This document shows, piece by piece, positions 9,063-16,856 of a stretch of 64,000 nucleotides of DNA. Within the stretch, counting starts at the first letter, position 1; every line of letters starts with the position of its first letter. The notes below the pieces were generated by a model that was given only the letters and a program-made list of their open reading frames with translations, did not search any database and was not told the DNA's origin. The position numbers were made by a program, and so were the translations under genes. The stretch covers positions 248,001 to 312,000 of the forward strand of contig JARFXP010000002.1 in assembly GCA_029194675.1 (NCBI GenBank), in the 5' to 3' direction. Source of the DNA: Nitrospira sp. (lineage in GTDB: Bacteria; Nitrospirota; Nitrospiria; Nitrospirales; Nitrospiraceae).

Positions 9063-9521
9063 ATGAATCGCCGGACGATCAGACGCTCAATCATTCGCTC
9101 CGCGTCCTTCATGTCTGTTATTGGGATGCTTTGCCTATTTGCCGATCCAGCCTGGGCCCAGAACAAGAGCGAGAAGGCCTTCCACGCCGTGGCGGTTGAT
9201 GCGAAGAGCGTTGAAACAGACGTCAAGAACGTCACTTTCTATTACGAAGAAAAGATCAGTGAAACCGCGTTTGTGCCGCACGAGATGCGTGAGCTACCCG
9301 TGAAGCGTGGTACTGCCACCGTCAAAATCAAGTTCGACGGTATCAAACATATCGACCTCAAGCCATCAGGTAACGGCACAGCGCCGAACGTGACGATTAC
9401 ACTCAACGACGGCAAGACGGGGGAGTTTATCTTGGCCGTCGCAGGCAGTTTCAAAGGGCAATCAGAATTCGGGGAAGTCGAATTGCCGGCCGCGGAACTG
9501 AAAAAACTGACATTCAAGTAG
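9063..9521 (+). CDS. Small secreted protein of unknown function in the tonB operon
   Basis: 152 residues with a clear signal peptide (basic start, hydrophobic core at about 17-30, cleavage after AWA). The mature part is about 120 residues, predicted beta-rich, with no cysteines and no motif that I recognise. A good ribosome site (AAGGAGA) precedes the ATG. It lies 54 bases after tonB on the same strand and is probably co-transcribed, suggesting a periplasmic role near the uptake machinery. The function is unknown. Confidence 0.75.
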   Translation: MNRRTIRRSIIRSASFMSVIGMLCLFADPAWAQNKSEKAFHAVAVDAKSVETDVKNVTFYYEEKISETAFVPHEMRELPVKRGTATVKIKFDGIKHIDLKPSGNGTAPNVTITLNDGKTGEFILAVAGSFKGQSEFGEVELPAAELKKLTFK

Positions 9522-9565
9522 GCCTTCTTCGCCGGACCACAGCATTCGGCGAACGGGGTAGGGTC

Positions 9566-9751
9566 ATGAATGAGTCGCGCGTGTCAACCGCATTGGGTAT
9601 GGACGTCCGGTGCCACTGCGGGAAGCTGGTGGCTCGCTGGGAAGGTCGAAGTCTGGTTATCAAGTGCGTGCGCTGCAGGCGATTCATCCGGATTCACGCG
9701 TCCGCCATAGGTGGCTGGCCGCCTCACGGGCTCATGTCGCGTCCGCGGTAA
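9566..9751 (+). CDS. Small zinc-ribbon protein (Com-like)
   Basis: 61 residues containing CHCGKL then, 18 residues on, KCVRCRR: two CxC/CxxC knuckles that could bind one zinc, with many basic residues. The layout resembles Com of phage Mu and similar small zinc-ribbon proteins, but no phage genes are nearby. It lies between the secreted protein and the PepSY-TM gene, 44 bases after the former. Role unknown; a nucleic-acid-binding or metal-sensing function is only a guess. Confidence 0.6.
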   Translation: MNESRVSTALGMDVRCHCGKLVARWEGRSLVIKCVRCRRFIRIHASAIGGWPPHGLMSRPR

Positions 9752-9850
9752 CTTCCGTCCACACACACCATCCCCTGCAAGGCCAAGGGATCGGGAATCT
9801 GAACTACCGGCTACAGGCCGCGCGGTTCTTATCCCATTAGGCGCAGCGAC

Positions 9851-11122
9851 ATGATTGCCGACCAGTTTAGGTCCAACATCACACAACCGGACTTGATCGA
9901 CCCCATTGGTGCTTCTGCGGGCCTTGATTCACCAGCGTCGGCGCAGCCTCATTTTAAATTAAAAAGGTTTTGGCTGAAGATCCATCTCTATCTGGGACTG
10001 TTCGGCGGCGGGCTGTTCGTATTGATGAGCCTCACCGGCAGCTTCTTGGTCTTCTATAAGGCCATCGACGAATGGTTGAATCCCGCGCTCGTGACGACGA
10101 ACGGCGAGAGTTCCTATCGACCCTTGAATGAGATCGTCGCGGTGGCCAGGACGGCTGGCCCATCCGATGGCGTACTGGATAGCGTCGAATGGCCGTCCCA
10201 CCCGCGGGGTGTCTTTCTCACCTGGCACAAGGTGCCGGCCGATACAGTCGGTGGCTTCAGTTGGTTTCAAGTGGCCATCGATCCGTATACGGCAGTCGTG
10301 CTGACCAAAGACCGTGAATGGGGCGGATACCTGGTTTCGTTCATCTACAAGCTGCATGCATCGCTTCTGATGGACGATGTTGGTGCGGCGATATTAGGGT
10401 TTGTCGCTATCGCCCTGCTTGTCTCGATCATTACCGGTCTGTACCTCTGGTGGCCGCGTCCCGGTCGCCTCCGTCAGGCACTCACCTTCACATCGGCCAG
10501 GAGCCCGATTCGTCGACAGTACGAATGGCACAAACTCAGTGGATTCTACAGCGCGATCATCCTGGGGATGCTCGCCTTCACCGGTCTGTACCTGGAATTC
10601 AGCGACTATGTGGTTCCGATCGTTCGACTCTTTTCGCCGGTTCAAGAATTTCCTGAAGAAGAAACGCTGCAATCCATTCCAATTGCAGGCACTCTGCCGT
10701 TGTCCGTCGAGGAGGCGATCGCGCTCACGGGGCGAGTGTTTCCGGAAGGGGAGTTGCGGTCCATCAGCATTCCTCATGGGGACACGGATGTCTATCAAAT
10801 CAGCCTGCGCCAGCCGGGCGAGGTCATGGAATCGAGCGGTCAAAGCCAAGTCTGGCTGGATCAATACAGCGGTAAGATCCTTCGTGTCCACGATTGGCGG
10901 CAGTTTACCGGCGGCGAAACGTTTTTGGCTTGGCTCTTCCCTCTGCACAACGGCGAAGCATTCGGCCTCGCCGGTCGATGGATCGTGTTCTTCATCGGGT
11001 TTGTTCCCCTCGTGCTTTACGTCACTGCGCTGCGCATGTGGTGGCTCAAGCGACAGGCGCATCGCCGGCAATCGGCATATGATCCAGAACATTATCATCG
11101 CCTTCCTCTGTTACCGGATTGA
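9851..11122 (+). CDS. PepSY-TM family membrane protein, probable ferric-siderophore reductase
   Basis: 423-residue inner-membrane protein with four membrane helices at about residues 42-65, 175-200, 232-252 and 370-395, and two periplasmic PepSY-like loops. Helix-associated histidines (KIHLYLG, YKLHASLL, YEWHKLSG, FPLHNGEAF) match the haem-type histidines of the PepSY_TM family, whose members FoxB, PiuB and FpvG act in iron release from siderophores. Given the neighbouring TonB system, sigma/anti-sigma pair and receptor, reduction of the imported ferric siderophore at the inner membrane is the likely job. Family call is firm, substrate inferred. Confidence 0.85.
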   Translation: MIADQFRSNITQPDLIDPIGASAGLDSPASAQPHFKLKRFWLKIHLYLGLFGGGLFVLMSLTGSFLVFYKAIDEWLNPALVTTNGESSYRPLNEIVAVARTAGPSDGVLDSVEWPSHPRGVFLTWHKVPADTVGGFSWFQVAIDPYTAVVLTKDREWGGYLVSFIYKLHASLLMDDVGAAILGFVAIALLVSIITGLYLWWPRPGRLRQALTFTSARSPIRRQYEWHKLSGFYSAIILGMLAFTGLYLEFSDYVVPIVRLFSPVQEFPEEETLQSIPIAGTLPLSVEEAIALTGRVFPEGELRSISIPHGDTDVYQISLRQPGEVMESSGQSQVWLDQYSGKILRVHDWRQFTGGETFLAWLFPLHNGEAFGLAGRWIVFFIGFVPLVLYVTALRMWWLKRQAHRRQSAYDPEHYHRLPLLPD

Positions 11123-11577
11123 TCGTATCTGAAGCCGTTCCATCGCGACAGGTGACTCGGCATCACGTCTTGCCACCCGCCATAGCGAACGTGACCCAAG
11201 ACAACGAAAGATTTCCCACCGAACTCTAGCCTGAGGGGTTGACAACGTCCTGCAATAATGATATTGAGAACTCCTATCAAGGAGATGTCTGCCAGGCAAC
11301 GAAGCCCTATCATCGATTAGCAGTCGCAGGAACCAAGAGGCCAGAGGTCGCATTGACCGGAGCCCAAGGCGTCGTTAGATGCTTTGGGCTTTTTTGTTTT
11401 GGGACAGAGATCCGAAAGCAGCGCTCCGCACTGCCGCGTTACGGTGTTGTTGGTTGGATGGAGGGCCGGCATCGGGTCGAGGACGAGCATCGTCCTGGCG
11501 GGGATCTCGGCAAGGCGATTGGCCGGTGGCAAAGCAGGAACAGGAACCGCTTCAGACAAGCCTGAGGAGAAGAAATC
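11123..11577. other. Intergenic region with terminator; possible short transcript
   Basis: A 455-base gap after the PepSY-TM gene. A perfect TTGACA hexamer sits at 11239-11244 with only a weak -10 (TATTGA, 17-base spacer). An intrinsic terminator lies at 11361-11397 with a GAGGCCAGAG box 13 bases before its GAGCCCAAG entry. A transcript of roughly 120 bases between these signals is possible but unproven. An open frame across 11239-11565 runs through the terminator and does not look like a gene. Confidence 0.45.
11361..11397 (+). terminator. Intrinsic terminator after the PepSY-TM gene
   Basis: A 10-base-pair stem (one G-U wobble) with a 10-base loop, 11361-11390, followed by TTTTTGTTTT. It is placed 240 bases after the PepSY-TM stop and about 180 bases before the next small gene. 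It shares stem sequence and the upstream box with the terminator at 7179. Confidence 0.8.
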
Positions 11578-11745
11578 ATGATATCAAACTGCAAGCGATG
11601 CGGAGGTTTCCTGGTAGGCGAGCAAGCGCTCGATTACTACCAAACGCGATGCTGGAAATGTGTTAACTGCGGTTGGTACCGCAGGGAGACTCAAATCCGC
11701 CCAAGCCGACCCATCACATTGATGAATCATCGTGTCGGCAAATAG
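11578..11745 (+). CDS. Tiny zinc-ribbon protein, 55 residues
   Basis: A short open frame beginning ATG ATA TCA AAC TGC, with an AGGAG ribosome site 8 bases upstream. It contains CKRCGG near the start and CWKCVNCGW about 17 residues later: a four- or five-cysteine knuckle typical of small zinc-ribbon proteins, followed by a basic tail. It resembles in size and cysteine layout, but not closely in sequence, the Com-like protein at 9566. Function unknown. Confidence 0.6.
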   Translation: MISNCKRCGGFLVGEQALDYYQTRCWKCVNCGWYRRETQIRPSRPITLMNHRVGK

Positions 11746-11779
11746 GTTCGAACATTGATCGACGAAAGGTGAGGACACT

Positions 11780-11998
11780 GTGAAAAATACGTTACAAGCC
11801 GATGGAGCGATGAGGTTGGTCCTGTGCGATTGCGGCAAACTGCATGTGACGTTAGGTTCCGTCACCCTGCACTTCACCCGCGACGAGTTTCAGAAGTTTG
11901 CTGAATCGATACGACGCCTTGCAGGGATTGTGGGACAATCCGGACCCTTTCAGGCGTCGGCAGGAGGACGGTCCTCCTTCTCCGAAGGATGTCACTGA
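11780..11998 (+). CDS. Small conserved-looking protein of unknown function
   Basis: 72 residues starting at GTG, with AGGTGAGG as ribosome site. The core MRLVLCDCGKLHVTLGSVT, with a CxC pair, is followed by an amphipathic stretch (FTRDEFQKFAESIRRL). I recognise no domain. It belongs to a string of very small genes between the uptake block and the sigma factor. The last 20 residues are low-complexity and could be less conserved. Confidence 0.55.
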   Translation: MKNTLQADGAMRLVLCDCGKLHVTLGSVTLHFTRDEFQKFAESIRRLAGIVGQSGPFQASAGGRSSFSEGCH

Positions 11999-12127
11999 GA
12001 CGAGAGCCACGAGTGTCCGACCCAAGTTGTGGAGAGGAATTGCTTGGAGGCGTGGGACGCACGCATGGACGACGCACAGGCCAGGCGTAGTGCACTGCCT
12101 TCGTGCAAGACCGTTGAAGGGTCGGCT

Positions 12128-12292
12128 GTGAAGAGGTATGGCATCGCATCTCGTAACGATCTTGCGGTGGTCCTTAGCTTGGCGACGGCGATCAGCATTC
12201 TCATGTCGGCTGGGGCAACTATGTGGATATGGTCGAATGTTTCGGAGAGTAGGGCGACGGTCACTGTCGAGGAAGGCTTGGATAGGCCGTAG
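12128..12292 (+). CDS. Possible 54-residue single-span membrane protein
   Basis: A GTG start at 12128 with AAGGG 8 bases upstream gives a peptide with one hydrophobic segment (VVLSLATAISILMSAGATMWIW) and a short charged tail. A longer frame back to 12029 has a non-coding-looking start. Only the hydrophobic segment and ribosome site support it. Confidence 0.35.
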   Translation: MKRYGIASRNDLAVVLSLATAISILMSAGATMWIWSNVSESRATVTVEEGLDRP

Positions 12293-12299
12293 AGGAACC

Positions 12300-12365
12300 A
12301 TGGACCTTGTTGTATTGATGGCCGCGGCCTTCGGCGCTTTTACAGCTGTGTTCGGGTCTAGTTGA
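12300..12365 (+). CDS. Possible 21-residue hydrophobic peptide
   Basis: ATG at 12300 with AGAGGA just upstream, encoding a very hydrophobic peptide (MDLVVLMAAAFGAFTAVFGS) that stops at 12365. It starts 7 bases after the preceding small membrane frame. It could be a membrane micropeptide or chance; evidence is weak. Confidence 0.25.
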   Translation: MDLVVLMAAAFGAFTAVFGSS

Positions 12366-12489
12366 AAACACTCGGTATCCAGCAACCAGCACTAAACGAG
12401 GCCCGGGGTCGTTGCAGATCGGACTCCGAGGTATCAAGGGACACCGTGGGCTTTCTTATTTCGCACAAAGGATTTTGAGGAGATACACG

Positions 12490-13086
12490 ATGAGGATCCA
12501 GGGCATGAATCTTGTTGGAATAGAGTCCATGGTATCGTGCGATGCTCGTGAGTCGGCGGGTACCTCTCTAACGCTCACGTATGAGCAGATCGCAGGCTTG
12601 TTTCATCAGTACCGCGAGGAACTCACCCGTCGCCTTGTCGGTATGGTGAGATCTCACGAGACAGCCGCCGATCTTGTGCAAGATACGTATGTGCGGCTGC
12701 TGCGGCTGGGCGATCAGCAAGCCGTCGAGCAGCCGCGCGCCTTGCTTCACCGGATTGCGGCCAACCTGGCGATCGACCATTTACGAAAAGAAAAGCATCC
12801 GGTCCATGCCGCCGATGGTTTGGATGCCGCGATGGCGGTGCCCAGCCACGCGCCCTCTCCGGAACGCGAGTTGCTCGGAAAACAGCGGTTTCGAATCGTC
12901 CTTCAAGCGATTGAACGTTTGCCCTCTCGAACCCGCGAAGCCTTCCTGCTCTGCCGGGTGTATGGGTACTCCTATCAAGAGATCGCGAGGCGTATGAATA
13001 TCTCTGAAAGCGCTGTGGAGAAGTTGCTGATGCGCGCGCTGGATCGGAGCTGTGAAGCGCTCGAATCGTTAAACAACGCTGAGTGA
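12490..13086 (+). CDS. ECF RNA polymerase sigma factor, FecI type
   Basis: Directs RNA polymerase to iron-uptake genes when released by its anti-sigma factor. The start at ATG 12490 (198 residues) has a GAGGAG ribosome site; a TTG further upstream (12412) would add 26 residues. Sigma region 2 is seen at about residues 45-95 (ETAADLVQDTYVRLLRL) and region 4 at about 140-190 (LPSRTREAFLLCRVYGYSYQEIARRMN, a helix-turn-helix). It sits directly before a FecR-type gene and a receptor with signalling domain, the classic FecI-FecR-FecA order. Confidence 0.9.
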   Translation: MRIQGMNLVGIESMVSCDARESAGTSLTLTYEQIAGLFHQYREELTRRLVGMVRSHETAADLVQDTYVRLLRLGDQQAVEQPRALLHRIAANLAIDHLRKEKHPVHAADGLDAAMAVPSHAPSPERELLGKQRFRIVLQAIERLPSRTREAFLLCRVYGYSYQEIARRMNISESAVEKLLMRALDRSCEALESLNNAE

Positions 13087-13110
13087 GGAAGGTGGTCCTC
13101 CGATTCGTCA
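13083..13110 (+). promoter_or_regulatory. Candidate ECF-sigma promoter before fecR
   Basis: GTGAGG (13083-13088) overlaps the sigma-factor stop codon and is followed by a 17-base spacer and CGTCA (13106-13110), 50 bases before the FecR start. It is the weakest of four similar elements (-10 is CGTCAC, not CGTCTAC). It would give autogenous expression of the anti-sigma gene. Confidence 0.4.
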
Positions 13111-13123
13111 CACTGTATACTAA

Positions 13124-13156
13124 GCGGCCTCGTCGAGCATCAGCCGACGAGGCCGC
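13124..13156 (+). promoter_or_regulatory. 12-base-pair hairpin over the fecR ribosome site
   Basis: A perfect inverted repeat: left arm GCGGCCTCGTCG (13124-13135), 9-base loop, right arm 13145-13156, ending three bases before the ATG at 13160. No T-run follows, so it is not a normal terminator. The only ribosome-site-like GAGG (13150-13153) is inside the right arm, so folding would hide it. Confidence 0.6.
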
Positions 13157-13159
13157 CTC

Positions 13160-14149
13160 ATGCAGCGAACAAACGAATCAGGCGACATGTTTCCTTGTGA
13201 AGAAGCCAGGCTCCGGAAGGAAGCCGTGGCGTGGCTTATTCGGTTACAGAACGATAGCCTGTCGCCGGAAGAGCGACGGGCATTCAATGGGTGGCACGAG
13301 CAGAGTCCGGCGCATGCGCTGATGTTTCGTAAGGTTTCGACCGTTTGGAACAGTCCCGATTTGCGCGCGGCTGCGGAAGCGGCTGTGCAGGCCGATCCTT
13401 CCTCGTTCAAGATAAGAACTACGGTGCGTCGACGGTGGTCGATTCTAGCCTCCGCTTGTGTCATCCTAGTCATTGTCGTCGCGGTACACCTCGATGTTAT
13501 TACGCGATGGCGGGCCGATTATCGGACCGAAGTCGGCGAGCGCCGCACCGTTGAATTGCCGGACCGGTCGATTGTTACCCTCAACACTCAATCAGCGATC
13601 GAGCTTTCGTTTGACGCCTCGACACGACGAATCCGTTTGCTCAAAGGGGAAGCGCTCTTCAACGTCCGGCATGATCCAGCCCATCCGTTCATCGTGGAAA
13701 GCGCCGACACCACCACGCGGGCTGTCGGAACGGCTTTTGTCGTGCGGGCAGAGCCGGATGGTGATCAGATTATCGTCATCGAAGGCGCCGTCGAAGTCGA
13801 TGTGATCAGTGCTGGACGAGAGGCTCACCTACCGGCAATCGCGACTTCCGGATCGCGGATCGATATGGTGCAAGGCCGGATGGGGGAACCGTATCCCGTC
13901 GATGTCTCGGCGGCCTCAGCCTGGGCGCGAGGGCGGCTCGTGGTCAACGGCGTCCCGTTCGCCCAGGTGATCGACGAATTGCGTCGGTACTATCCTGGCA
14001 CGATCGTCTTGTGGAACCACGCCATCGATGAGATGCAGGTGACCGGGACCTATAACCTTGAAGACCCCGCAAGAGTCTTGTCTCTTCTGACCCAGACCCT
14101 TCCGATCCGACAGGTCAGCTTGACCGATCGCATTGTGATTCTTTTCTAA
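13160..14149 (+). CDS. FecR-type anti-sigma / signal-transducing membrane protein
   Basis: Holds the ECF sigma factor and receives the signal from the outer-membrane receptor. The cytoplasmic DUF4880 part (about residues 14-60) carries the conserved AVAWLIRLQ and FNGWHEQSPAHA segments. One membrane helix lies at about 92-112, a periplasmic FecR domain at about 118-215 (VGERRTVELPDRSIVTLNTQS), and a C-terminal STN-like DUF4974 region at about 255-329 (GRLVVNGVPFAQVIDELRRY). Start at ATG 13160; ATG 13187 is an alternative that would free the ribosome site from the hairpin. Confidence 0.9.
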   Translation: MQRTNESGDMFPCEEARLRKEAVAWLIRLQNDSLSPEERRAFNGWHEQSPAHALMFRKVSTVWNSPDLRAAAEAAVQADPSSFKIRTTVRRRWSILASACVILVIVVAVHLDVITRWRADYRTEVGERRTVELPDRSIVTLNTQSAIELSFDASTRRIRLLKGEALFNVRHDPAHPFIVESADTTTRAVGTAFVVRAEPDGDQIIVIEGAVEVDVISAGREAHLPAIATSGSRIDMVQGRMGEPYPVDVSAASAWARGRLVVNGVPFAQVIDELRRYYPGTIVLWNHAIDEMQVTGTYNLEDPARVLSLLTQTLPIRQVSLTDRIVILF

Positions 14150-14180
14150 ATTCGTCGTCACTCTTTTTCAGCCTCAAGTA

Positions 14181-14211
14181 GGTGAGGTGAATCCTGTCGC
14201 CTTCCGTCTAC
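14181..14211 (+). promoter_or_regulatory. Candidate ECF-sigma promoter before the siderophore receptor
   Basis: GGTGAGG (14181-14187), 17-base spacer, CGTCTAC (14205-14211), ending 35 bases before the receptor start. Ten consecutive bases around the -10 (TTCCGTCTAC) are identical to those before the first NRPS gene at 16987-16996, and AGGTGAGG is shared too. Confidence 0.6.
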
Positions 14212-14246
14212 AGGAGGATGGGCAAGCACGGGAGGCGCTGAGCTGA

Positions 14247-16856
14247 GTGAAGAGAGAGGAACGAGACAACGGACATATTTCACGACACGACGATCGAAAC
14301 CGCCGATGGTTTCCTGCGTGGTCGCAGGATTTCTGTCGGCGCCTGCTGCTTCTCGCGCTCATCGTGACGGTCGCCGACGACCTATTCGCGCAACAGGGCG
14401 TCCCGCCGGGAACAAAAGGCGCCCCAATCGAGTTCAACATTTCTGCACAACCGCTCGGCTCCGCGCTGAACGCCTTCGCCGAGACGACGGGCTGGCAGGT
14501 CAGTGTGCCGACCGAGCTGGTCGCCGATCGGGCCTCCTCCGGGCTCAGCGGGACCCACCAGCCCGAAGCTGCACTGCAGGCGCTGTTGGCCGGGACAGGA
14601 CTGATCTATCGTTTGACCGAGAGCAATGCCGTCACGCTCGTGCCGGGAGCCGCAATGCCGACCGTGGCCTCGCCGTCGATCGGTGAAAGTCAGGCCACAA
14701 CGCCGGGATCGCAGGCTGGGTCGATGGATACCACAATGGCGAAGCCCATTAAGGTGTCTGAAATTGTGGTGAAAGAAAAACGTGAGCGGCGAGATTCCTA
14801 TACCGTTGACGAGGCCTCGAGTGCGACCAGGATTCCCGTTCCGGTTCACGACACCCCTCGGTCTGTCGAGGTGGTAACGAGGCAGGTGATGGACGATCAA
14901 AAAGTCACCCGGTTCAGTGAGGCCCTGCGGAATGTAAGCGGGGTGGCGGAATCCAACACTCAGGGCGGTCGCGCCGGCGAATTCACGATCCGGGGATTTG
15001 CATCGGAATTCAACGTCTTCAAGAACGGCTTTCGCGATGACGCCAGATTCGCCTCAACCGACGCGCGAGACGTCATCAACCTAGAGCGCATCGAGGTCGT
15101 CAAAGGTCCACCATCCTATCTGTACGGTCGAGGCGATCCGGGTGGTGTCATCAATCAAATCACGAAGGCGCCGCTGAAAACTCCTTATTACTCGGCGGAA
15201 ATGCTCATCGGCAGTTATAACCTGTATCGTCCACAGTTCGACATCGGCGGCCCGCTGAACGCCAGCAAGACGCTGACCTTTCGATTTAACGGCCTGTTCG
15301 AGTCATCTGGCAGTTACCGAGAAGGGGTCGAGTCGACCAGGACCTTCCTGGCGCCGACGATCGGGTGGGAGATCGGGCCTCGGACGACCTTGAGGTTCGA
15401 AGGTGAGTACCTATACAGTCGCGCCCCCATCGACCGCGGATTGACCGCCTTCGGCGGAGGCGTCTTGCCGATCCCGATCAGCACCTTCTTAGGCGATCCG
15501 ACTCGTATGAATATAGCGCAAAATGGGAAAGCCACGCTGATCTTGTTGCACGACTTCAACGACATGTTCAGGTGGCGCACCGGTTTTAGAGCGGCGGTGA
15601 ACAGCGACCAGTATCGGAGCCGGGAAGCGTGGTTCTACGTCGGGGACGAAAGCAATGGCATTTTGAATCTGGCACAGTTTTACATCCCCGCTTTCAACCA
15701 GAGTTACTATTTGCAGAATGAATTGCACGGAAATTTTTCCACCGGCCCGATCAAGCACAAGACCATCCTCGGGATCGAGCTGGGACGTGAAGTCTCTGAT
15801 AGTACAACAGCCGACGATAATCAGGGTCAGGATACCAGCATACCTGGCGCCTTCAGCTATATTAACGTTTTTAATCCTGCCGACCGACTCTTTCTGGATA
15901 CCCCGCTCACCACAATCAATGATAGCAAAGAAGTCAACGGTATTCTGGGCGTCTATTTCGGCGATCACGTGAGTCTCACGGACAAGCTCCACCTGCACGC
16001 CGGTGGCCGGTTCGATTACTTTAAGCAGGATCTCACCAATCGTCCCACCGATCTCGATCCGACTCAAACTGAGGAAGGCCAAACCGACACGGCTTTCAGC
16101 CCGTCCGTTGGACTGACCTATCAACCCTGGAAACCCATCGCGTTGTATGCCAACTATACCGAGTCCTTCATGCCTAATATCGGAACCAGAAGCTTTGACC
16201 GGGCGCTGTTGAGTCCACAGCGGGGCAAGGCCTATGAAGGAGGGGTCAAGTTTCGATTCTTCGAGGACCGGTTGCGGGCGACCATCGCCGGTTTTCACAT
16301 CAATAAGACAAATGTGCCAACGATCGATCCGATCAACGGATTCCCGTTTTTGGTAGCGACGGGTGAACAGCGGAGTCAAGGTATCGAGTTCGACGTGGCA
16401 GGAAGGATTTTGCCGGGGTGGGATCTCATCGGCAACTATGCCTACATCGACGCGAGGGTCACCGAAGATAATGAATTTTTGGTAGGAAGCCGACTGCCCA
16501 ACGTCCCCCTCAACCAGGGCAGTCTCTGGACGACCTATTTTCTCCAGGAGGGTCCGCTCAAAGGCCTTGGCGCTGGACTCGGCATGTATGCCCAAGGCAA
16601 GCGGAACGGCATGTTCCAATGCCAGAATCCGGGCGATTGCCCGGAACCGTTCGAACTTCCCGGGTTTGTTCGCATGGATGCCGCGGTGTACTATCGGAAA
16701 CCGGAGATATTCACCCGAACCAACTTACTCGCTGCCGTGAACTTCACCAACGTCTTGGATCAGCGGTACTTTACCGGAACGTTGGGGATGCGGGAAGTTG
16801 TCTACACCGGCGCGCCCTTCACGGTGATCGGCTCTGTGAAGCTGGAGTTTTTCTAG
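14247..16856 (+). CDS. TonB-dependent ferric-siderophore receptor with STN signalling domain
   Basis: Outer-membrane receptor of the FpvA/FecA class. It starts at GTG 14247 with a basic N-terminus and signal peptide (hydrophobic residues about 32-45, cleavage near LFAQ). An STN (secretin/TonB N-terminal) domain at about 55-130 would contact FecR. A TonB box candidate (VSEIVVKE) lies near 170. The plug, about 200-330, carries the motifs NVSGVAES, FTIRGFASEFNVFKNG and RIEVVKGPPSYLYGRGDPGGVIN. A 22-strand-type barrel follows and ends in Phe-Phe, as expected for outer-membrane insertion. 869 residues is normal for this class. Confidence 0.93.
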   Translation: MKREERDNGHISRHDDRNRRWFPAWSQDFCRRLLLLALIVTVADDLFAQQGVPPGTKGAPIEFNISAQPLGSALNAFAETTGWQVSVPTELVADRASSGLSGTHQPEAALQALLAGTGLIYRLTESNAVTLVPGAAMPTVASPSIGESQATTPGSQAGSMDTTMAKPIKVSEIVVKEKRERRDSYTVDEASSATRIPVPVHDTPRSVEVVTRQVMDDQKVTRFSEALRNVSGVAESNTQGGRAGEFTIRGFASEFNVFKNGFRDDARFASTDARDVINLERIEVVKGPPSYLYGRGDPGGVINQITKAPLKTPYYSAEMLIGSYNLYRPQFDIGGPLNASKTLTFRFNGLFESSGSYREGVESTRTFLAPTIGWEIGPRTTLRFEGEYLYSRAPIDRGLTAFGGGVLPIPISTFLGDPTRMNIAQNGKATLILLHDFNDMFRWRTGFRAAVNSDQYRSREAWFYVGDESNGILNLAQFYIPAFNQSYYLQNELHGNFSTGPIKHKTILGIELGREVSDSTTADDNQGQDTSIPGAFSYINVFNPADRLFLDTPLTTINDSKEVNGILGVYFGDHVSLTDKLHLHAGGRFDYFKQDLTNRPTDLDPTQTEEGQTDTAFSPSVGLTYQPWKPIALYANYTESFMPNIGTRSFDRALLSPQRGKAYEGGVKFRFFEDRLRATIAGFHINKTNVPTIDPINGFPFLVATGEQRSQGIEFDVAGRILPGWDLIGNYAYIDARVTEDNEFLVGSRLPNVPLNQGSLWTTYFLQEGPLKGLGAGLGMYAQGKRNGMFQCQNPGDCPEPFELPGFVRMDAAVYYRKPEIFTRTNLLAAVNFTNVLDQRYFTGTLGMREVVYTGAPFTVIGSVKLEFF

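Noticed and set aside
11239-11565. 108-codon frame across 11239-11565
   Set aside because: It reads straight through a strong intrinsic terminator and has no protein-like features.
15489-16619. 376-codon antisense frame inside the receptor gene
   Set aside because: The sense strand encodes a full TonB-dependent receptor; the antisense product has no recognisable features.
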